Of a stretch of 64,000 nucleotides of DNA, positions 56,563 to 64,000 are shown in pieces. Source of the DNA: Rhizopus sp. PT2906 (lineage: Eukaryota; Mucoromycota; Mucoromycetes; Mucorales; Rhizopodaceae); contig JAMYHX010000023.1 in the NCBI GenBank assembly GCA_025529335.1, positions 117,204 to 181,203 of the forward strand, written 5' to 3'. The notes beneath the pieces were generated by a model. The model did not search any database and was not told where the DNA came from. It was given only the letters and a program-made list of their open reading frames with translations. The translations under genes and the position numbers were made by a program. Numbering within the stretch: position 1 is the stretch's first letter; the number at the start of each line of letters is the position of its first letter.

Positions 56563-57661
56563 ATGTCCAAAATGACAAAGATGTAAGGTTTGTGTCACAT
56601 TTAAGAGAGAAATCTCTTGTTCTCCACAAAAAGCTTTGCGGCACTTTTTTTTGTGTAAGTCCCCTTCAAGTTAATGACAACAAGTGAAATGCTAATTAAA
56701 ATAAAGATCTACAATGAAGATCTACACAAAGACTGGTGATCAAGGTTACTAAGAGCATAACTAAATATACATCTTCTTAAACAATATCTATAGGAACGTC
56801 GAGTCTTTATAACGGAGAACGAAGACAGAAAGACGATGAGATATTTGAAGCATTAGGTTATATGCACTTTGTCTTGTTTAAAACAGATACTAAACTGTAT
56901 ATTAGGCACAACGGACGAACTTACGTCAAATATTGGGTAAAGCAAAATAAACATTTATGTGTGCAATACTCTAATAAAAAAAAGTATGGCTATTGAATTT
57001 CTTGAAGATGATGCGCATTGGGGTCCTTACCTGGTGGATAAATTAACTACGGTAATAGTTAGTTACTAGTGAATCATCCATGTTTTTCTTATGTCCTTTG
57101 GTAGATACAATGTCTTTTACAAGACATTGGTTCAAATATTGCCACTCCTCGTCAACAATCAAGTGAATCTCGTTTAAGTAAATATTGCGATTATAGTAGG
57201 AGGAGCATAATCTAATGGGTCTTCCTAGATCGAACAGCATTTGATATGACCCACGTAAGCAAATTAGAGGAATGGATCGATGAAATGGATACCGAATTGC
57301 CCAGACTCACCCAATTCATATTGCCCGTAAGACACAATCACCTCTTTATATATTTTACTTAGTCATATATATATATATATATAGTCTGGTGGAAAGGCAA
57401 GCGCAAGTTTGCACATTGCCCGATCTGTATGCAGACGTGCAGAAAGACATGTACAGCCTTTGTCTCGAGCTCAAATATGTGATGATTCAGTGTTGATATT
57501 TCTAAACAGGCAAATACAAACTTTTATTATTATTATTATCGTTACTAATGTGTAATAAATACAGGTTAAGCGATTTCTTGTTCACAGCAGCAAGATGGAT
57601 TGCTCATAAACAAGGAAAACAAGAAAAGATATACAAGAAGCCATCAGTTCCAATCGCCTGA
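56563..57661 (+). CDS. MMAB: ATP:cob(I)alamin adenosyltransferase (PduO/MMAB)
   Basis: Makes adenosylcobalamin, cofactor of methylmalonyl-CoA mutase. Exon 1 (56563-56582) plus exon 2 from 56707 join in phase to MSKMTKISTMKIYTKTGDQ; without splicing, the ATG at 56714 gives a start MKIYTKTGDQ. Then GTSSLYNGERRQKDDEIFEA, LGTTDELTSNIGLAIEFLED, QCLLQDIGSNIATPRQ, LPSGGKASASLHIARSVCRR with AERHVQPL, and LNRLSDFLFTAARWIAHKQ. KTGDQGTS, ALGTTDELT and RSVCRRAER are the ATP- and cobalamin-binding motifs. No strong mitochondrial presequence is seen. About seven exons. The last 18 nt overlap the SAC3-like gene on the other strand. Confidence 0.92.
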
Positions 57662-59067
57662 ACTTAGACTATCCAAGATGGTTCGCATCTTTTTTTCATA
57701 AAGCGCGATTTTTTCGCTATCAGTCATCATAACTGGTTCATTCATAGCTTTGTTGTTTCTTGTTGTCAGACTGGGCATACTTGGTACCTTTTGTTGTTGT
57801 GGAGTATTCATGATTGGACTTGCATAGGATCTCTCGGGAGATTCCCTTGTTGATGACTCGGTGAAAGATGCAATGGGTGAATTTGGCATTGTTCTTGGTT
57901 TTGCTGCTTGTACAGTTGACGTAGCTGCCATTTTTGGGCTGGCCGTGGAAGTCCCTTGAGCATCATTGGCCGTCACAGGTTTCTTTCTAACACTCTTTAT
58001 GAAATACACAATTTGACGATCGACATCAACACGATCAATGCAAGGTATAAGCTTGTTGATACATGGTACAACATCCACTTCCTGCTCCAGTCCTAACCAG
58101 CATTTTGCCCATTTAAGAGACACGGATAAATAAGCCTTCCTCAGTGTCCTTATCGCCCTAGCTCGGATTGTATCGTGATAGTGCTCCATAATCACCTTGT
58201 AAGTTAGATAAGGTGCATGCTGATAGAGTTCAAAGTACTTTAGAGGGTTTTCAGACACAAAGATACAATGAATGAGCTTCTTGACAAACTTGGTTTCTTT
58301 TGTATCTATATCTTTCATCAACTCCAATCGATTTATCACCACTTTCATATCCTTGAGATAACAGCAAAAATATAGGGTATCAAGTACGGTGAAATAAGTC
58401 TTTTTAGCACTCTATATATACAGTTGTCAATGATCTATATACACTAAATATCATTTTCTATTACATCTTTCAGCGGATAGAGTTCATCTACCAATCCTCT
58501 CAGACATTTAAACATTTCTTCAAAGTTTTGTGCCTTTAATGCTGCATTGACTGACCATTCAAATACTAGATAACTGATATCAATATAAAGTTCATATCCA
58601 TATGTAAATCATTTACCTTGTATTGCAAACCCAATATCACCGTTACTCCAGTAGGAGGCAACGATACCTTCTCTTAACTTTCTAAAATCAAAGACAATAG
58701 ATTCCCAGCTTTCCTTACATTCAGGTTTATCCAAGTTCCATATCTAAATAAGGTGAGACTAGTTTGTTGAAAAGGAAGGGGAAAGGAAGACGCGTTACTC
58801 TATTCATGATGTAATCCCACAACTGTTGCTGCAAATCAAGATCTCGTAAACTATAAAGACGTTTATAACATGTAGCAAACAATCGGTTATAGCTAACCTT
58901 TTAACATTCATGTTACTAGGATCGGTTCTACTGAGTGGAGGCAATGCCTGAAGTTCTCGTAACTTCTGTTCCTCTATTTCCCAGTTACGCTTTGACTTGC
59001 TCGAGTATTGATCAAACTCGATCTCTTCCCATAATTTGATGGTTAATAATTGTGATAGATTGGACAT
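57644..59067 (-). CDS. SAC3/GANP-type PCI-domain protein
   Basis: Start MSNLSQLLTIKLWEEIEFDQ (59067). An N-terminal helical part (EEQKLRELQALPPLSRTDPS) precedes a PCI-like core. Core segments: VFEWSVNAALKAQNFEEMFK with LVDELYPL, then KFVKKLIHCIFVSENPLKYF, ELYQHAPYLTYKVIMEHYHD and RARAIRTLRKAYLSVSLKWA. This order resembles the SAC3/GANP/THP3/PSMD8 family, which acts in mRNA export, transcription or proteasome lids. The C-terminal 110 residues are Pro/Ser/Thr-rich and end SSGDWN. About seven exons, some joins approximate. Divergent from CSN3 with 49 nt between start codons. Subfamily unknown. Confidence 0.65.
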
Positions 59068-59116
59068 AAAGTAAAAAAAAAAAAAAAATAATCGCATCTC
59101 TTTCTCTTTTAAAATT

Positions 59117-60862
59117 ATGCAACAAGAACAGAGACCAAGGATTGACGAAATAGTTGCACTTATTGTTGCTGGTGGAAATGAGACGCAGGTAGTGTCCACG
59201 CTTGACCAGTTAGCAATAGAACAGCTTGCACAAGTTCCAAGAGAAACTCTCAATGTGCTTAATCCTACCATTCATTCCATTGGCTACTTGTATTTCCTGT
59301 AATGTATCCATTCATCTCTTTGTTTTATCTCAACTCACATGCGCAGGGAAAATTATTATATAGAAATGCAAAATGTCTTTATGCAACAAAAGAAAGCGCT
59401 GCAGAGTACTTTACGCTCTTGAACAGCTTTGTTCAATTGTTTGATCCTGCACAGATTGCATCATCACCAAAACAATGTAAGTTGTTTATTTTGTTTTATA
59501 GACGTCATCTGAAGGGTTGTATATATATAGTCAAGTTTATTGGCTTTTCATTATTGCATCTTGCTGAAGTAACAGAGGAGGTAGGTTCTATAAGAGGGGA
59601 ATATGGAAAAAAGAGATATTGAAGTATTTGTTGTAGCCATTGTTACCTCTTCAAAGCTTCGTAATGGCTATTGATAGATATACTCAAGGATCTCGCGCTA
59701 CCCTGACTTCACTTCACGCACCATTTGTCAAGGCATGTATAAAAGCAAAGAATTATACTTATCCTCTTCAATTCCTAGACTGTGATATTCAGATCATTGA
59801 AAAATCAGTAAGAAAAAATCATAGGACATATAAAAGAAAAGATAGCTGATAAGCATAATAGAAACATGATCTCAAACCTCGGGATGTATTGGAATACTAT
59901 TACTATGGTGCTATTGTCTACATTGCCAACAAAAACTTTGATCGCGCCTTGGAGTTTTTGACTGTGGTGATCTCTGCACCAACGCAAAGGGTTGTGAGCG
60001 CGATACAAATAGCTGCTTACAGAAAGTTTATACTGGTTTCACTCATCTATGAGGGACGACTGGGAGCTTTACCAAAATGTACAGCGAACCATGTAGAAAA
60101 GACCTGCAAAACACAAGCAGGTGTTTACCAAAACCTGGCAGAAGCGTTTGCCAATACAGATATTCAAGGGTTTAGAGATATTGCGACCAAGTCATCCAAT
60201 ATATTTGAATCGGTAATTCTATAAAGAAAAACATTCAGCCCTTGTTTAATAACGCGTTATTTTAAGGAAAGGAATACTGGGCTTGTCAAACAATGCTTCC
60301 AGTCGCTTTTAAGAAAAAAGATCAAGCAATTGGCTAATGTCTACATCACAGTTGGATTGAATGATATGACGAAAAGAATTGGAGTGATTACATCAGAAGA
60401 ATTGGAAAAAATGCTGGTTGGGATGGTAAAGAAAATCGACTTGTTTTTGTGTGTCCTATTGATGTGATTCATATTAGATTATTAAAGATGAAATCAAGGC
60501 AACTATTTCAACAACCAAAGACTATGAAAAGATGGTTCATTTCCAAGACGAAGAAGAGGATGAGACTGAAGTACGCAAGCAGATGAAATTGGAGGATTCT
60601 ATTCATAATATTACTATGATTAATGAAAGAATCTCATTGATGGATAAATTAGAAGCATTAAACAGAGACTTTCAAGCTAAGGTAAGCATGTACAATAAAT
60701 GGTTTATTTTACAATATTGGTATTACGCATAATTATTTACTAAATTACTATTATTACTTCTATTATTTACTTTATAAATAGTTTATGACATTGAGTTCTA
60801 CTGGACCGATGATGAGTGAGCATTTTGTGGATGAAGAAATGGATCTCCCGGTGGATGAATAA
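59117..60862 (+). CDS. CSN3: COP9 signalosome subunit 3
   Basis: PCI-domain subunit of the COP9 signalosome, which removes Nedd8 from cullins. Start MQQEQRPRIDEIVALIVAGG. Helical repeats: QLAQVPRETLNVLNPTIHSI, LPLQSFVMAIDRYTQGSRAT with TSLHAPFVKACIKAKNYTYP, EYYYYGAIVYIANKNFDRAL with LTVVISAPTQRVVSAIQIAA. TSLHAPFVKACIKAK and YHYYGGxIY-like blocks are typical of CSN3. PCI winged-helix: RKKIKQLANVYITVGLNDMT. It ends MDLPVDE-stop. About eight exons. The stop is 4 nt from that of the universal-stress gene. Confidence 0.9.
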
Positions 60863-60866
60863 TAGA

Positions 60867-62150
60867 TTATTTTGCTGCCTTTGTACTTAGTTCATCTACT
60901 GCCAATTGGCCTGTTTGCATACCTATTGTTTTTTATATTTTTAATAAAACCGAATACATATCCTTTTTCTCTATACTTACTCTCACTCAACGGTGCGGCC
61001 TTGACCTTCTTCTTTTCTGTTGCCTTCTTCTTTTTCTGAGGTTTAATCACCGTAACAGGAACTGGTGATTTGTGTACAAGATAAGTTGAAACAGAACCCA
61101 TAAATAGTCTAAAAGAACATGAGTTATTTTTTTTTCCCGTTATTTTCCATTGCATTTTACCCTTTCATTGTGCCTCGACCTTTACTTCCACAGACAACCA
61201 TTGTCAAGGATAATTCTGAGATCTATATAAAATTTATTTATTAAATGATGTGTTGTTTTTTATACTTTTTTGTTTTTACCAGTTGTGTCAAGACGTCTTT
61301 GACTCTTCCACAAATAGCGTATGTAGTCAAGGTAACATCGAATAACAACATCTGTCCAAGTGTCTTTTTAGCTTCTTCTGTTACTGCTTCTGATGCTTTG
61401 TCCAGCTATAATTTTTTTTTTTTTTCATGTGTTTGTTAAAACTGTTACACATACACACATTTTTTTTATATATACCTCTTTTGATAAAGATAATCCCGCC
61501 TGTTTCACAGTGTCTGGATTATCTTCTCTATTGACTGCAGTAACAATATGAAGATGGTCACCATCACGCATCATCGTGCCCATAGTCCATTCGATAGCGT
61601 TAAAACTTTCGTCGCTGAAATCACAAGCAACAAGGTACGATCGTTGCTTTCTTTTCGGTTTTAGGTTGTCAGCCAATTTACCGTCCGGTCCAGCTCCGTA
61701 TAGATTTCTTACAATGATCCGATCCGATTTCTTTGTGATACTTGGCTTATCTGCAAACACCAATAGGTGTCTTCTGATATCCACGTCTTGACTTCGAAGT
61801 GATTTAACTCTTCCTAAAATAGGCGGCGGAAGTATTTCTTCATAAGGAATGTATCGGTTGGATTCTGTGATCCTATAGAGCTCGTCGTCCATCACATCCT
61901 CTTCCTCATCCTCTTCATTTGGTTTTGCCACATTAGGCACTGGCCCGGGCAAAATAAGTTTATTTGGATCTTCCTTTTCGATAATAACGGCAGGTGGTAT
62001 CTTTTTATCTTCCGGATGAGGCAAATTCATATCTTTGAACTTTTTCTCTAATTCATCCGAATGAAATGGTTCTTCTGTAGTCAATGGGTGATCATCACCA
62101 TTCAGTGTCACAATGGGTGTTACATTCTGCTTTTCTTCCTTTGTCATCAT
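60867..62150 (-). CDS. Universal stress protein family
   Basis: Start MMTKEEKQNVTPIVTLNGDD. An N-terminal acidic, Pro-rich extension of about 150 residues (IPPAVIIEKEDPNKLILPGP, EEDEEEDVMDDELYR) precedes the USP fold: RSYLVACDFSDESFNAIEWT, DGDHLHIVTAVNRE, then after introns AEEAKKTLGQMLLFDVTLTT-like segment, ISELSLTMVVCGSRGRGTMK. The ATP-binding pattern G-x2-G-x9-G-S is intact (GSRGRGTMKGLFMGS) and is followed by VSTYLVHKSPVPVTVIKP. A Lys-rich tail and final exon end with QLAVDELSTKAAK. Five exons or so. USP-A domain firm; role in stress inferred. Confidence 0.88.
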
Positions 62151-62601
62151 TGGTTCGCAATATGTTGCTATTCAAAAAAAAAAAGTAGAATTGAGAAAAG
62201 GACGGTGACGTTTATATATCCTTTTATACAGAAAAATTTTATTTCTTGCATTATATCCTTTTTAAACTCAGGATGTCGGCAGTTTTATTTCCCGTTTGCT
62301 CCCATTCCTTATTTACTTAGACTTGTCCTGCCCTCATGAACTAATAGTAACTGCATAAGCCTGTGCAATGTTGTGTTTAGCTATTGACATTTTTATACAT
62401 ATTGTGACACCAATTCTTTTTTTTTTTATTAGAAACATTCTTAATGAAAAGGGTTTGTAGAATTCTTTTTTTCTTCTTCTGATGACGTGACAAATTACGA
62501 AGCATGCCTTTATTTTACCTCCCTTTCTGAACTTTAAAATTTGGAATGGCTAGCTTGTTTGGCTTGGAAATAAGAAATAAGAATTTTATTTACTTAATGC
62601 T
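62151..62601. other. Intergenic
   Basis: Promoter side of the USP gene and 3' side of the transposase relic. A/T runs only. Confidence 0.6.
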
Positions 62602-63880
62602 TTATCTTCTTTGTGTTTGCATATTTACATTTGGTGGAAGCTGCATTTCTTCATTCGCTGACAACAGCTGTCTTAGTTCATTATATATTTGTAACAGTCT
62701 GTTGTTATTTCCAAAAGTTAAATGTATACGGCTTTCTAAAGCTTGTCTGCATACATTCGTGATGCCTGTCAGCAACTCATCCGTTCTATCTCCAGCTTCA
62801 GATGGTACTTCTGATTGAAGCACATCAGAGCTATCAGTAATTGATTCGATATGATTAATCTCCAGAGTATTCTGGATAAGTGCTGTCTCGTCCATGGTAT
62901 GAATTCCCAAGCTAGAGTCAATTCCTAGGTAATGTAAGTACACTGTAGCATTTCTCTTGTTATTGTCGTGACAATCTATCTTGGCTGTAAACCACACAGC
63001 TTTTATCGAAGCGATAAACCAAGTATATATGCTTACAGGCACGCTTATTTCGTTGAAAGTCTATGCAACTGCATGCAGTCATCATTCCTTGCTCAGTTGA
63101 TATATTGTATACAATTTCTGTCGTGAAAGACTTGACAATATAGCAAACTTCTTCATCGATATACACTTTCTGCACCATACCTTCTAACGACAGCTCATTG
63201 ATCTCTTTTGCTGCAATCATTCCCTTTCTTGTCTCTCTAGTCTCTGAGCTCCTACGTCCGATACCAGCGGCCATCCTTGCGATATTGTGCATAAAATCGG
63301 TATGAACATCATCAACTAAAATAAATATTAATCAATCCATTCGTCTATTCTTCTTTCTTTGTAAATAATTCGTCTTCAACTGGTTGTGCCAACTCTCAAT
63401 GTAGTTGTTCGTTTCCATATTGGTGAAAATCTGTATTTGGTAGGCTCTGGCCCACTTAAAGACGCATTCGTGCTCTAAGTAATAGTTTTTAAATAAAACA
63501 TAAATGCTGGGTATATACTGAATTTTTGAATGAATTGGTCAATCTTACTAGTATACAGCTCTGCTACTTTCCTACATCGTCATCTTTACTTAGGTAGTGA
63601 CTAGCTGATATCTGATCTCCTTGCTCCTTTACTGCAAAGCCAATATAGTCGCTTGTTCCATGTGGGTTGGCAATCATACAGGGTTTTTCAAAGACATCCA
63701 GCTCGTAGTCTTCCTCTAGCTTCATTCAACTCTTGATGTATAATTTTCCACAGTCACTTTTTTTCTTTAATAAACCGTCTAAAGGTTCCTGTACATATAA
63801 TCCTCTTTATCTAATATAAGAACATCATTAGGATACCGATTCTGTCAATATATCTCTAATTCGTACTTGTTCTGCTTTAA
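62602..63880 (-). pseudogene. MULE-type transposase relic with SWIM zinc finger
   Basis: The minus strand carries, in order, EDYELDVFEKPCMIANPHGT, a stretch ending HECVFKWARAYQIQIF with TNMETNNYIESWHNQLK, then GMIAAKEINELSLEGMVQKV and the SWIM finger CSCIDFQRNKRACKH (C-x-C-xn-C-x-H), and a C-terminal helical tail ending NVNMQTQRR. This order is that of Mutator-like transposases common in Mucorales. It is broken: in-frame TGA at 63726-63728 (before MKLEED) and 63332-63334 (after RRMD), a TAG and frame change near 63600, and a frameshift after the SWIM finger near 63000. The 5' part continues past the window. Confidence 0.8.
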
Positions 63881-64000
63881 ATATATATCACTGCAAGCTT
63901 GATAAGAAGATATATAAAAGTTGATCGTTTTTCTGACATACAACAATTATGTTGTCAAAAAAGTTGTCCAAAGCATTCGATAAAGAAAAACTGTTGTCGT

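Noticed and set aside
1..64000. Bacterial-type features (operons, CRISPR arrays, Shine-Dalgarno sites)
   Set aside because: Spliced eukaryotic genes throughout; no regularly spaced repeats seen.

Overview
The window is a 64 kb piece of an AT-rich nuclear fungal genome. Most genes have several short introns (about 45-80 bp, GT...AG) and poly(A)/poly(T) runs are common. The genes point to an early-diverging filamentous fungus, most likely a Mucorales member (Mucor/Rhizopus-like). It carries an NRPS-independent siderophore synthetase of the rhizoferrin type, a PduO-type cobalamin adenosyltransferase (rare in Dikarya), and degraded MULE-type and Tc1/mariner-type transposons. Species cannot be named from sequence alone. 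All exon joins are my own reading; where I checked codon phase across the introns I say so.

Layout. 0.1-3 kb: a Cdc3-type septin, a small coiled-coil protein and a 229-aa protein I do not recognise. 2.9-6.5 kb: a ZGRF1-type DUF2439 + SF1 helicase. 7-9.6 kb: a Prm10/ThrE-type membrane transporter. 10.5-12.8 kb: a methylcrotonyl-CoA-carboxylase-like carboxyltransferase. 12.9-17.9 kb: an SHPRH/Irc20-type SNF2-RING ubiquitin ligase with a 10-nt microexon. 18-25.7 kb: a gene-poor stretch with a Tc1-like remnant, the rhizoferrin-type synthetase and, upstream of it, two perfect siderophore-GATA motifs. 25.7-28.7 kb: an RGS protein and N-myristoyltransferase. 29.2-30.4 kb: a C2H2 factor. 32.5-33.9 kb: a vacuolar-type aspartic protease. 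34.1-38.4 kb: a small unknown, an STK16/Env7-like kinase, a ricin-B-fold lectin, Sec61 gamma and Sys1. 38.7-41.5 kb: a large protein whose layout resembles FANCB/FAAP100. 41.6-45.2 kb: a small membrane protein, Pex16 and Rab11. 45.2-47.9 kb: gene-poor, with repeats and decayed coding fragments. 47.9-50.7 kb: Sho1 and a monocarboxylate-transporter-like MFS protein. 52.5-62.2 kb, gene-dense: a CTLH/GID8-like protein, ribosomal protein eL38, Cox18, an intronless maltose-acetyltransferase-like enzyme, cobalamin adenosyltransferase, a SAC3/PCI protein, COP9 subunit 3 and a universal stress protein. 62.6-63.9 kb: a broken MULE transposase.

Genes are mostly unrelated housekeeping loci; there are no operons. 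Recurrent themes are genome maintenance (ZGRF1, SHPRH, possibly FANCB/FAAP100), membrane traffic (Rab11, Sys1, Sec61 gamma, Pex16, Env7-like kinase) and PCI/ubiquitin-linked proteins (CSN3, SAC3-like, GID8-like). The strongest structural feature is the packing of convergent genes: three pairs overlap within coding sequence (11, 24 and 18 nt) and two more are separated by only 4 and 10 nt.
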